64,000 bases of DNA from Nocardia terrae (lineage in GTDB: Bacteria > Actinomycetota > Actinomycetes > Mycobacteriales > Mycobacteriaceae): the NCBI RefSeq assembly GCF_009760405.1, contig NZ_WRPP01000013.1, forward strand, positions 1-64,000. Reading direction: 5' to 3'. The translations under genes and the position numbers were made by a program. This document shows, piece after piece, positions 51,567 through 59,466 of the stretch. How positions within the stretch are numbered: the stretch's first letter is position 1; the number at the start of each line of letters is the position of its first letter. The notes under the pieces are model-generated. The model did not search any database, was not told the origin of the DNA, and worked only from the letters and a program-made list of their open reading frames with translations.

Positions 51567-52472
51567 ATGAAGCTACTTCCCAATCTGGGCCGCCGACCGG
51601 TGACGGAACCCGGCGAGGTAGCCCTGCAGGCGCGCAATGTGAAGTTCGATTGGTCGCGGACCGAACCGGTCTGGATGAAGAAGGAACCGATCGCCTCCCA
51701 CGTCCTCAATGCCCTGAGCATGCTGCTGCCCGAGGGCGAGCGCATGTTCCTGGTGACCTTCGGCGAAGCCCTCGAACTGGTGAAGGACGAGAAGCTGCGG
51801 GAGGCCATGATCGGCTTCATCGGGCAGGAGTCCATGCACGCCGAGAGTCACGGCGGCGCGCTCGAAGAGGTGCTCGCGGCGCACGGCATCGACGTGGAAC
51901 CGTATGTGCGGCAGACGGAATACATCTTCCGCAAGACGCTGGGCCCGCGCGAGGCCGCCAGTGAGGCCGTGCGCCAGCAACAGCTGGTCGAGCGTCTCGG
52001 CGTGATCGCGGCGCTCGAGCACTTCTTCGCCTGGCTCGGCGACTGGGTGATCAACGCCGATCTGGAGAAGTTCGACGCCGACCCGCAGATGCTGGACCTG
52101 TTCCGCTGGCACGGGGCCGAAGAGGTCGAACACCGCATGGTCGCCCACGATGTGGCCGAGTACTTCGAGATCGGATACGTGCGCCGCGGCGCGCTCATGC
52201 TGATGGTCTTCCCGATCTTCATCGCGCTGATCCTGCGCGGCACCAAGTTCCTGGTGCACGCCGATCCCTCGCTGCCCGACCACCGCTATCCGATGCTGAT
52301 CGGGCGCATCTTCGCGGGCATGTGGCGGCGGTCGATTCCGGGTATCCCGTCGCTGCTGATCAGCGCGCTCTCGACCTTCAAGCCGGGCTACACCCCCGAG
52401 ACCGTCGGTTCGACCGCGCAGGCCGTCGCGTATCTGGCACAGTCCCCGGCCGCCCGGGCGATGGCCTCGTGA
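51567..52472 (+). CDS. PF10118-type metal-dependent hydrolase
   Basis: A 301-residue protein. His/Glu pairs typical of the family: QESMHAESHGGALEE, LEHFFAWLGDW and GAEEVEHRMVAHDVAEYF. These resemble diiron carboxylate proteins, possibly acting on lipids. Start ATG 51567 follows CCAGGAG by six bases, favoured over 51498. First gene of a three-gene unit with a PDR reductase and an EphD-like fusion. Confidence 0.78.
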   Translation: MKLLPNLGRRPVTEPGEVALQARNVKFDWSRTEPVWMKKEPIASHVLNALSMLLPEGERMFLVTFGEALELVKDEKLREAMIGFIGQESMHAESHGGALEEVLAAHGIDVEPYVRQTEYIFRKTLGPREAASEAVRQQQLVERLGVIAALEHFFAWLGDWVINADLEKFDADPQMLDLFRWHGAEEVEHRMVAHDVAEYFEIGYVRRGALMLMVFPIFIALILRGTKFLVHADPSLPDHRYPMLIGRIFAGMWRRSIPGIPSLLISALSTFKPGYTPETVGSTAQAVAYLAQSPAARAMAS

Positions 52473-52587
52473 ACGAGAGAACCATGGGCACAGGGCAATT
52501 CGCGCGCGGCGGGGTCGCGCGGCGTGAGCAGGCCACGGCTACAGCGCGACTCGCGCACGCCGGAGCCGAGCGCGGCGAGGTGAGGGT

Positions 52588-53697
52588 GTGAGCGCGGTTC
52601 GTCCCGTCCCGACCGTGCCGCCGCAGGACCTGTTCGGCAAGGGCCGCGCCGACCGTGCCACCCGGGTGGTGAACTTCATCGCCGAGAGCCGGTTGCGCTG
52701 GACCACTTTTGTGAACCGGCACGAGCCGCAGGCTCCGGTGAACGACTGGCGGATTCCGCTGGTCGTGGTGGAACGCCGGGTCGAGGCGCACGACACCGAC
52801 GTGATCAGTCTGCTGATGACCGCGCCCGACGGGCGGCGGCTGCCCGAATGGCGGCCGGGCGCGCACCTGGATCTGGAGTTGCCCTCGGGTCGGGTGCGGC
52901 AGTACTCGCTGTGCGGTGACCCGGCCGATCGGCACGCGTATCGCGTTGCGGTGCGGCGGATTCCAGAGGGCAACGGCGGATCGCTGGAGGTGCACGACGA
53001 GCTGAAGGTCGGCACCGCGCTGACCGTGCGCGGACCGCGCAACGCCTTTCCGTTCGTGCTGCCCGGATACGGATCCTCCGCCAAGCGAGTGCATTTCGTG
53101 GCCGGCGGCATCGGAATCACGCCGATCCTGCCGATGATCCGGATGGCGGATCGACTCGGGGTGGACTGGAGCATGGTGTACGCGGGGCGTTCCCGCGACA
53201 CCATTCCGTTCCTGTCGGAGGTGGAGTCGTTCGGCTCGCGGGTGACCGTGCGCACCGATGACGAGCACGGGATTCCGACCGCCGCGGACCTGCTCGCGGG
53301 CGTCGGTTCGGATACCTCCGTCTACTGCTGCGGCCCGGTCGTGATGACCGAGCTCATCGCCGACCGGGTTCGTGAAATGCCCGGCGTGGAACTGTATTCC
53401 GAGCGCTTCTCGCCCGCCCCCGTGGTGAACGGCACCGCCTTCCAGGTGGAGCTGGCCCGCACCGGCGAGGTCATCGACGTGCCGGCCGACAAGTCGGTGC
53501 TCGAGGAAGTGCTGAAGGTCCGTCCGGACAGCTCGTATTCGTGCCGTCAGGGCTTCTGCCGCACCTGTGTGGTGCGGGTGCGCTCCGGTGACGTCGACCA
53601 TCGCGACACCGTGCTCACCGACGCCGAACGTGCGGCCGGCGACATGCTCATCTGTGTATCCCGTTGCGGCGGGGAACGTTTGGTGCTGGACCTCTAG
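52588..53697 (+). CDS. Phthalate dioxygenase reductase-like (PDR/VanB) oxidoreductase
   Basis: A 369-residue electron-transfer flavoprotein. Order: flavin-binding domain (RQYSLCGDPADRHAYR), NAD-binding domain (VHFVAGGIGITPILPMIRMA, CCGPVVM), and C-terminal plant-type [2Fe-2S] ferredoxin (SCRQGFCRTCVVRV with a final Cys in ICVSRC). It feeds electrons to an oxygenase; the neighbouring PF10118 protein, possibly diiron, is the obvious candidate. Start GTG 52588. It could also serve the Rieske oxygenase at 26932. Confidence 0.87.
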   Translation: MSAVRPVPTVPPQDLFGKGRADRATRVVNFIAESRLRWTTFVNRHEPQAPVNDWRIPLVVVERRVEAHDTDVISLLMTAPDGRRLPEWRPGAHLDLELPSGRVRQYSLCGDPADRHAYRVAVRRIPEGNGGSLEVHDELKVGTALTVRGPRNAFPFVLPGYGSSAKRVHFVAGGIGITPILPMIRMADRLGVDWSMVYAGRSRDTIPFLSEVESFGSRVTVRTDDEHGIPTAADLLAGVGSDTSVYCCGPVVMTELIADRVREMPGVELYSERFSPAPVVNGTAFQVELARTGEVIDVPADKSVLEEVLKVRPDSSYSCRQGFCRTCVVRVRSGDVDHRDTVLTDAERAAGDMLICVSRCGGERLVLDL

Positions 53698-53721
53698 CGC
53701 CGTCTCAACGAGGAGAAGATC

Positions 53722-55488
53722 GTGACCGATCACCCCACCGTCATCCCCGCCGCCGAGCGCATGGTGCGCAGCGGCGAATTCGACATCGCCGTCTACGAAT
53801 ACGGTGAGCCGTCGGCGGAAACCATTGTGCTGGTGCATGGTTGGCCCGACGACAACCATCTGTGGGATCGGGTGGTGCCGCTGCTCGCCGACCGCTTCCA
53901 CGTGGTCACCTACGACACCCGCGGGCACGGCCGCTCCACCCGCACCGACCGCACCGAGGACTACCGGCTCGACCACTTCGCGGCCGACTTCTTCGCCGTG
54001 GCCGACGCGGTGAGTCCCGATGCGCCCGTGCACATCCTGGCCCACGACTGGGGTTCGGTGCAGATGTGGGAGGCGGTGTGCGAGCCGCGGGCGGTCGGCC
54101 GGGTCGCCTCGTTCACCTCGGTGTCCGGGCCCAACCTGGACCACCTGGGCGCGTGGGCGCGGACGAACCTGTCGCGCGGCAAGGTGTGGGGGCCGTTCAC
54201 TCAGCTGCTGTCCTCGATGTACACCGGGCTGTTCATGACGCCGGGCGTGCCGCGCGTGGTGTTGAAGCCGCTGGGCACCGAGAAGATGTGGTCGCGCTTC
54301 GTCGGCCTGATGAACGAGACCTCGCCGGAGAACATCAAGCTCGGGCCCGAGTTCCGGCGCGACTTCTTCGACGGCATGCGCATCTACCGCGCGAACATCC
54401 TGCAGCGCATGGCAGATCCGCGCGAGCGTCGCACCGAGGTGCCGGTGCAGCTGATCATCGCGCGCCGCGATGTGGCGGTGCGGCCCGCCGGATACGACGA
54501 CACCAAGGACTACGCGCCCAACCTGTACCGGCGTGAGGTCGGCGGCGGGCACTGGCTGCCGTTCTCGCATCCGGAACTGCTGGCCACCTCCACCGTCGAG
54601 CTCATCGACGCGCTGCGCACGGGGGAGACCTCGCGCGGGCTGCGGCGCGCCGAAGTCGGTGTGGCGCAACGCCCGTTCGAGAACCAGTTGCTGGTGATCA
54701 CCGGCGGCGGCAGCGGCATCGGGCGGGAGACCGCGCTGGCGTTCGCGCGCGGCGGGGCCGAGGTGGTGTTGAGCGACATCAACCTCGACTCGGCCAAGGA
54801 GACCGCGGAACTCATCGCACGCGAAGGCGGTACGGCACACGCCTATCAGCTCGACGTGTCCTCCGCGGAGGCCGTCGCCGCGCACGCCGACGAGGTCATC
54901 GCCCAGCACGGCGTGCCCGACATCCTCATCAACAATGCGGGCGTGGGCGCGGCGGGCGACTTCTTCGACACCTCCGCCGCCGAGTTCGACCGGGTGCTGA
55001 ACATCAACCTGCACGGAGTCATCAACGGCTGCCGTTCCTTCGGCAAGGCGATGGCCGAGCGCGGACTCGGCGGGCACATCGTGAACCTGTCCTCGATGGC
55101 CGCCTACACCCCGCAGCGCGGCTTCGCCGCCTACTCGACCTCCAAGTCGGCGGTGTTCATGTTCTCCGACTGCCTGCGCGCCGAGCTGTCGGGCCAGGGC
55201 ATCAGCGTGCACACCATCTGCCCCGGCATCGTGCACACCAATATCGTTGCCACCACCCGCTTCTCGGGTGTTTCCGCGGAGGAGGAGGCGGCCAAGCAGC
55301 AGCGCTACGACAAGCTGTACGCCGCGCGCCGCTACGGGCCCGAGAAGGTGGCCGCGCAGATCGTGAAGGCGGTCGAGCGGGGACGCGATGTGGTGCCGGT
55401 GACGCCGGAGGCGTGGATGCAGTACCGGTTCAACCGGTTCGCTCCGGCCGTCGCCCGGTTCTTCGCGGCGCGCGTCAAGCTGACGTAA
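53722..55488 (+). CDS. ephD: EphD-like alpha/beta hydrolase - short-chain dehydrogenase fusion
   Basis: A 588-residue fusion. Residues ~20-300 are an epoxide hydrolase-like domain (LVHGWPDDNHLWDRV, AHDWGSVQMWEAV with Asp nucleophile, GGHWLPFSHPE with His). Residues ~323-588 are a classical SDR (ITGGGSGIGRETALAFARGG; NNAGVG; YSTSKSA with Tyr/Lys). Size and order match M. tuberculosis EphD (Rv2214c), linked to mycolic acid metabolism. Third gene of the operon, 24 bases after the reductase. Confidence 0.86.
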   Translation: MTDHPTVIPAAERMVRSGEFDIAVYEYGEPSAETIVLVHGWPDDNHLWDRVVPLLADRFHVVTYDTRGHGRSTRTDRTEDYRLDHFAADFFAVADAVSPDAPVHILAHDWGSVQMWEAVCEPRAVGRVASFTSVSGPNLDHLGAWARTNLSRGKVWGPFTQLLSSMYTGLFMTPGVPRVVLKPLGTEKMWSRFVGLMNETSPENIKLGPEFRRDFFDGMRIYRANILQRMADPRERRTEVPVQLIIARRDVAVRPAGYDDTKDYAPNLYRREVGGGHWLPFSHPELLATSTVELIDALRTGETSRGLRRAEVGVAQRPFENQLLVITGGGSGIGRETALAFARGGAEVVLSDINLDSAKETAELIAREGGTAHAYQLDVSSAEAVAAHADEVIAQHGVPDILINNAGVGAAGDFFDTSAAEFDRVLNINLHGVINGCRSFGKAMAERGLGGHIVNLSSMAAYTPQRGFAAYSTSKSAVFMFSDCLRAELSGQGISVHTICPGIVHTNIVATTRFSGVSAEEEAAKQQRYDKLYAARRYGPEKVAAQIVKAVERGRDVVPVTPEAWMQYRFNRFAPAVARFFAARVKLT

Positions 55489-55583
55489 TCGGCTGTTCCC
55501 GGACAGGGCGCGCGTCAAACCTCGCGTGACAACCCGAATTCCCTGGTCTGTGCCTGCGGGCCAGGGGTCGGTAGCGTCGTGCC

Positions 55584-55979
55584 ATGGGGGCATTGATCGT
55601 GACTGTAATCGCCGTAGCGGGCTTCGCCTTGTGCCTGTGCCTGATGAGCCTCGCCCGATATCGGCTGGCCACTGTGCGGCAGCGTCGGCAGCGTCAGCAG
55701 AAATGGCGTAGCGGCACGTATCGACGCGGTACCGCCGGTAGTGGTCAGCAGGGCTTCGGCTCCACCGGGCGCACTTACACCGGCGGAATCGGAAGTTGCA
55801 CCGCGACCGGCTGCGGCGGCGGCAATTCCGGCTGCGGCGGTGGCCACGGTCATCACGGCGGTCACAGTGGCTGCGGTGGCGGCAGCAGCTGTGGCGGTGG
55901 TGGAGGTAGTAGCTGTGGCGGTGGTGGGGGTAGTAGCTGTAGCGGCGGTAGCAGCTGCGGCGGCGGCAGCAGCTTCTGA
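55584..55979 (+). CDS. Membrane-anchored Gly/Cys/Ser/His-rich protein A
   Basis: A 131-residue protein of low complexity. Residues ~1-20 are one transmembrane helix (IVTVIAVAGFALCLCLMSLA), followed by a basic linker (RQRRQRQQKWRSG) and a tail of GCGGG, HGHHGGH and GGSSCGGGGG-type repeats with about 13 Cys. No ribosome site is obvious. The same architecture recurs 0.7 kb away, with an oppositely oriented gene between. Resembles the Gly/Cys tails of TIGR04222-type proteins and, less convincingly, microcin B17-like precursors. Confidence 0.7.
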   Translation: MGALIVTVIAVAGFALCLCLMSLARYRLATVRQRRQRQQKWRSGTYRRGTAGSGQQGFGSTGRTYTGGIGSCTATGCGGGNSGCGGGHGHHGGHSGCGGGSSCGGGGGSSCGGGGGSSCSGGSSCGGGSSF

Positions 55980-55986
55980 TCCGGCT

Positions 55987-56481
55987 TCAGGCTCCCGAGC
56001 GCAGCGAGTCCTCGATGTCGGACACCCGCTCGGCCGGGATGCCCCACGGATGCTCCACTCCGACAACGGTATCCAGATCCCACAGCACGCATCGCTCGCC
56101 CGGCCGGGCCACCAGGGACCAGGCCACCACGGTGCGACCCAGTTGATCACTCATCGAGTCGGCGCCGGGCCCGGTCACCGCGTCGCCGGCCGGGAAGTGG
56201 TGCAGGAAGCGGCCGTACGCGGAGTCGCAGAACCGGGCATAGCGCATCGTGCACAGGATCAGCCCGTGCCACGCCTCGTCCACCGCGTGCGAGGGCATCC
56301 CGATCACCTGATCGTCGCGCATGGCGGCCCCGCAACACCGCAGCCATTGCCGCAGACCGGTTTCCACCAGGTCTCTGGGCTGCCACGGACACGTCTTGAA
56401 CACCGCTTCCGGTAGCACCAGGTCGTCCACGGCCCGATTGATCCGATCGAGCCGTGGACGCTGAAAACGCTGCAGCCGCAT
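55987..56481 (-). CDS. HxxxDExWH-motif protein between two Gly/Cys-rich genes
   Basis: A 164-residue soluble protein with the stretch SHAVDEAWHGLILCTMRYAR (~residues 64-83) and FLHHFP after it. This is reminiscent of glycine-rich-domain-like (GRDP) proteins and of the domain found beside TIGR04222 genes. His, Asp, Glu and a paired Cys (LRCCGAAM) could hold a metal. No signal or membrane segment. It lies opposite to and between two Gly/Cys/His-rich membrane proteins, so a shared role is likely; the role itself is unknown. Confidence 0.7.
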   Translation of the reverse strand: MRLQRFQRPRLDRINRAVDDLVLPEAVFKTCPWQPRDLVETGLRQWLRCCGAAMRDDQVIGMPSHAVDEAWHGLILCTMRYARFCDSAYGRFLHHFPAGDAVTGPGADSMSDQLGRTVVAWSLVARPGERCVLWDLDTVVGVEHPWGIPAERVSDIEDSLRSGA

Positions 56482-56664
56482 GACGTCACGCTACCCACTC
56501 GCCCCGGCCTTCGTGTCGAGCCGACGTGGCGGGTACCCAATTCCGCGGGGCTCACACCGACGTCGGGTCCCCCAGAAAATGGGTTTGTCCTGCCGATTCC
56601 CCCTCGCGTAGCTTTCGGCGTATCCCGCGGTCGCCACGACAGCGGGAAAAGGGGGAGATGAACA

Positions 56665-56937
56665 ATGCTCGGAGGAATTCTCTGTGCCTGTGTTGTGATC
56701 GGCGTGATCGTCGTGACGGTCAAGGCCATCCGCGAAGAGCCCGCCCGTCCTCGGGGAAGGCGCAGCAGCGTCTGGGGTTACGGGTCCAGCGGCGACTGGG
56801 GTGGTTCGAGCGGCTGCGGCGGCGGGTCCGACGGGGGCGGCCACCATGGCTGCGGTGGCGGGCACAGCGGTTGCGGCGGCGGGAGCGGCTGCGGCGGTGG
56901 CGGCTGCGGGGGCGGTGGTTGCGGAGGCGGCAGCTGA
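56665..56937 (+). CDS. Membrane-anchored Gly/Cys/His-rich protein B
   Basis: A 90-residue partner of the protein at 55584. One transmembrane helix (ILCACVVIGVIVVTVKAI), an Arg-rich linker (RPRGRRS), then a tail of GCGGG units with HHG and GCGGGHSGCGG. ATG 56665 is preceded by GGGGGAG eight bases away, supporting expression. About 11 Cys and 3 His in the tail. Paralogue or fellow component of protein A. Confidence 0.72.
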   Translation: MLGGILCACVVIGVIVVTVKAIREEPARPRGRRSSVWGYGSSGDWGGSSGCGGGSDGGGHHGCGGGHSGCGGGSGCGGGGCGGGGCGGGS

Positions 56938-56945
56938 CCGGTCCC

Positions 56946-57992
56946 TCACCCGATCTCGGCGGCGGTCTCCGGCGTATGGCCCTTGTCGCCGCGGGTGGCG
57001 CGCAGGCTGGTGACGGTCACCGTCGCCAGCACCACGATGATCACCAGCAGCGATGCGGCCGTGGGGATCTGGGGGACACCGCTCCAGATGCCGTGCGCCC
57101 AGTGCAGGACCAGCTTCACACCGATGAAGGCGAGGATGGCGGCCAGGCCGTAGGCCAGGTGCACCAGGCGCGAGAGGGCGGCGTGCAGGACGAAATACAG
57201 TGCGCGCAAACCGAGTAGGGCGAAGGCGTTGGTGGCGAACACCAGGAACGGGTCGCCGGTGACGCCGTACACGGCGGGGACGGAGTCGACGGCGAAGACC
57301 AGGTCGGTGGCCATGACCGCGCCCACCACCAGGGCCAGCGGGGTCAGCGCGCGGCGCAGCTTCGACGGCCGGTCCGGATCCGCTTGCTGGACGACCATTT
57401 TGGTGCCGACATAGTCATCGGTGACCGGCCAGAAGCGGCGCAGCAGGCGCACCGACTTCATGGTGGCGATGTCGACGTCCTGCTCGTGCCCGCTGAGGGC
57501 GTCGGCCAGCAGCTTCACCGCGGTGACCAGCAGGATCAGGCCGAACAGCAGGAAGGCCCAGTCGAGGGTGGCCAGGGCGGCCGCGCCGAGCGCGATGAAG
57601 ATGCCGCGCAGCACCAGCGCGCCGGCGATGCCGTAGAGCAGCACCCGCTGCGCGAGCGCCGCGGGCACCGCGAAGGCCGACAGCAGCAGCATGAAGATGA
57701 ACAGGTTGTCCACCGACAGCGACTTCTCCAGCAGATAGCCGGTGAAGAACTCCATCGCGGGGGATCCGCCGTTGTTGAACCACAGGAACACGCCGAACGC
57801 GACCGGCAGGGCGATATAGAAGACCGTCCAGCCGATCGCCTCCCGCATCGACACCTCGTGCGGGCGTCGGGTGAGCGCGAAGTCGAAGATCAGCAGGGCC
57901 AGCACCACGACGATGGTTCCGGTCCACAGCCAGGGCGTGCCGACCGTGTGGATGGTGGTGGAACTCGCGAGAACGGACAGGGTAGGACTCAT
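56946..57992 (-). CDS. terC: TerC-family membrane protein (Mn/Ca export-type)
   Basis: A 348-residue polytopic protein. TerC/Alx signature EKSLSVDNLFIFMLLLSAF, then AVMATDLVFAVDSVPAVYGVT with the acidic residues thought to bind metal. TerC/Alx proteins export manganese or load it onto exoenzymes. GAGGAGG precedes the ATG at 57992, and a probable yybP-ykoY manganese riboswitch lies in the leader. Confidence 0.9.
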   Translation of the reverse strand: MSPTLSVLASSTTIHTVGTPWLWTGTIVVVLALLIFDFALTRRPHEVSMREAIGWTVFYIALPVAFGVFLWFNNGGSPAMEFFTGYLLEKSLSVDNLFIFMLLLSAFAVPAALAQRVLLYGIAGALVLRGIFIALGAAALATLDWAFLLFGLILLVTAVKLLADALSGHEQDVDIATMKSVRLLRRFWPVTDDYVGTKMVVQQADPDRPSKLRRALTPLALVVGAVMATDLVFAVDSVPAVYGVTGDPFLVFATNAFALLGLRALYFVLHAALSRLVHLAYGLAAILAFIGVKLVLHWAHGIWSGVPQIPTAASLLVIIVVLATVTVTSLRATRGDKGHTPETAAEIG

Positions 57993-58017
57993 GGGACCTC
58001 CTCGGGCAGGGGAAACC

Positions 58018-58116
58018 AGCCGAGGTCTCCTTCACCCTGTCCAAGGGCAACCACCCGGGGGACGCGACGGCGCGGCCCGTACTGACCGGAATGATTCTTG
58101 GGAAGTACTCCCCTCT
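58018..58116 (-). promoter_or_regulatory. Probable yybP-ykoY manganese riboswitch of terC
   Basis: On the coding strand the leader opens with AGGGGAGTACTTCCC, keeps a GC-rich middle (CCCCCGGGTGG), and closes with GAAGGAGACCTCGGC, the conserved outer elements of the yybP-ykoY family as I know it. It ends about 25 bases before terC. Mn2+ binding would turn on expression. Confidence 0.7.
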
Positions 58117-58170
58117 AGGTCCGACATAGTAGTCGACCCTTACCCGTGCGGTCCACCCGACCCGCCCGGC

Positions 58171-58599
58171 TCAGCGTGGTGTGAGCACAACCACGGCAAT
58201 CGGCCGCGTCGTCATCTTCTGATACTGCGCGTATCGGCCCTGGTTCACCTTGTCCGCGAGCTGGAACCGTCGCGCGTACTCCGGATCGTCGGGGTAGGTG
58301 GCGGTGGCGGTGACCGGTATCCGCTTGGTCCCCACCTGAATCTCGCAGTCCCCCTTGGCCTTCACGTTCGCCAGCCACCCCGGCGGCCGCGGCGACCCGC
58401 CATTGGACGCGGTCACCAGGAAGCTGTCGCCGTCCTTGGCGTAGGTCAGCGCATTGGTGCGCTCCTTGCCCGTCTTGCGCCCGATCGTCCGCAGCAACAG
58501 CGTCGGGTTACCGAACAGCAGCCGATGACCGACCACCCCGTTGCTGTTCTCGTAGATCCATTGATGCGCCTTCAGCGCGTTCACGAACAGTCCCGCCAT
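58171..58599 (-). CDS. Deazaflavin (F420)-dependent nitroreductase family protein
   Basis: A 142-residue Ddn-like split beta-barrel protein: LLLRTIGRKTGKERTNAL (F420-phosphate region), DSFLVTASNGGSPRPPGWLANVKA, and EIQVGTKRIPVTA. Members use F420H2 to reduce quinones or nitro compounds. Start ATG 58599 follows AGGAGG by seven bases. Monocistronic. Confidence 0.85.
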   Translation of the reverse strand: MAGLFVNALKAHQWIYENSNGVVGHRLLFGNPTLLLRTIGRKTGKERTNALTYAKDGDSFLVTASNGGSPRPPGWLANVKAKGDCEIQVGTKRIPVTATATYPDDPEYARRFQLADKVNQGRYAQYQKMTTRPIAVVVLTPR

Positions 58600-58732
58600 G
58601 CCCTGCCTCCTGCCGTCGTGGTCTCCGCCCACACTAACGCTTCACGATTCGGTCACGATCCCGTGGATACGTTCGCCTGGCCCTGCTGCTCAGCTGTTCG
58701 AAACACGCACCACAACAAAAGGATTCACCACC

Positions 58733-59107
58733 ATGACCACCACCCTCGTCACCCCGATCAAACCCCGCAACCCGGTGCTGGTGTGGCTGGTCTGGCCCCT
58801 GACCACCCTCGGCATCTACTTCTTCGTCTGGTACTACAAAATCCACAAGGAAATGGCCGACCTCCGCCGAGACCCCGAAGCCCCCGTAACCGGCCCCCTC
58901 CTCGTCATGCTCTTCCTCTCCTGGACCGGCATAGCCGCCCTCATCAGCTTCTGGCGCACCGGCACCCGAATCCGAGAATCCCAACAAGCCGCCGGCCTGG
59001 AAGGCACCTGCACCCCAGCCCTGGCCTTCCTCCTCAACTTCCTCTTCGGCCTCGGCGTCCTCTACTACCAGCTGGAACTCAACAAAATCGCCGACCACTC
59101 CGCCTGA
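58733..59107 (+). CDS. DUF4234-like small membrane protein
   Basis: A 124-residue protein with three hydrophobic segments (VLVWLVWPLTTLGIYFFVWYY, LLVMLFLSWTGIAALISFW, FLLNFLFGLGVLYYQLEL) typical of DUF4234 proteins. Start ATG 58733; AAAAGG lies ten bases before it. Function unknown; followed by a terminator. Confidence 0.75.
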   Translation: MTTTLVTPIKPRNPVLVWLVWPLTTLGIYFFVWYYKIHKEMADLRRDPEAPVTGPLLVMLFLSWTGIAALISFWRTGTRIRESQQAAGLEGTCTPALAFLLNFLFGLGVLYYQLELNKIADHSA

Positions 59108-59118
59108 CTCCCACTCGT

Positions 59119-59146
59119 TGTCCTGCCCACTTCCCCGGGGCAGGAC
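59119..59146 (+). terminator. Terminator after the DUF4234-like gene
   Basis: 10-bp stem TGTCCTGCCC / GGGCAGGACA, nine-base loop, 11 bases past the stop. Confidence 0.65.
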
Positions 59147-59224
59147 ACCCCGCCCCCGCTCTCGAGTAGGCATTCCCCCAGCGGTCGCGGTAACATCGCG
59201 ACGCCCGCGCACCAGCCGCGGCCC

Positions 59225-59298
59225 GGGGCGGTAGCTCAGTCGGTTAGAGCCGTGGACTCATAATCCATTGGTCGCGGGTTCGAGCCCCGCCCGCCCCA
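59225..59298 (+). tRNA. tRNA with CAT anticodon (tRNA-Met or tRNA-Ile2)
   Basis: 74 bases with full cloverleaf: acceptor GGGGCGG pairs with CCGCCCC (59291-59297); D-arm GCTC/GAGC; anticodon loop CTCATAA on a GTGGA/TCCAT stem (one G-U pair); T-arm GCGGG/CCCGC with TTCGAGC. CCA is not encoded. CAT could be elongator Met or lysidine-modified Ile2; the sequence alone does not decide. Confidence 0.95.
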
Positions 59299-59326
59299 CT
59301 TTTGGTCCCTGACCTGCAGGCATCCG

Positions 59327-59347
59327 CCGACCGAGAGTCGGTTTGAT
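59327..59347 (+). terminator. Weak hairpin downstream of the tRNA
   Basis: A 5-bp stem CCGAC/GTCGG with loop CGAGA, then TTTGATT, 28 bases after the tRNA. Possibly its terminator. Confidence 0.35.
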
Positions 59348-59466
59348 TCAGAACGAAGCTCGTGGACCAATGGATTCCCGGAGGCGAGCGATCTTATTGC
59401 GCTGTGAATCCGCGAATGAAGAACGGGATGTTGTTCCGCTCAACGTAATTGGCCCCACGGTTGAGG

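Noticed and set aside
55584..55979. Calling protein A a microcin B17-type precursor outright
   Set aside because: The Gly/Ser/Cys tail looks similar, but it has an N-terminal membrane helix and no cyclodehydratase, dehydrogenase or dedicated exporter genes lie nearby. Kept only as one hypothesis.
59225..59298. tRNA with CAT anticodon as source of the 1891-1921 fragment
   Set aside because: The T-arm and acceptor sequences differ (CCGCCCC against TGCGGGA), so this tRNA is not the integration target of the left-hand element.
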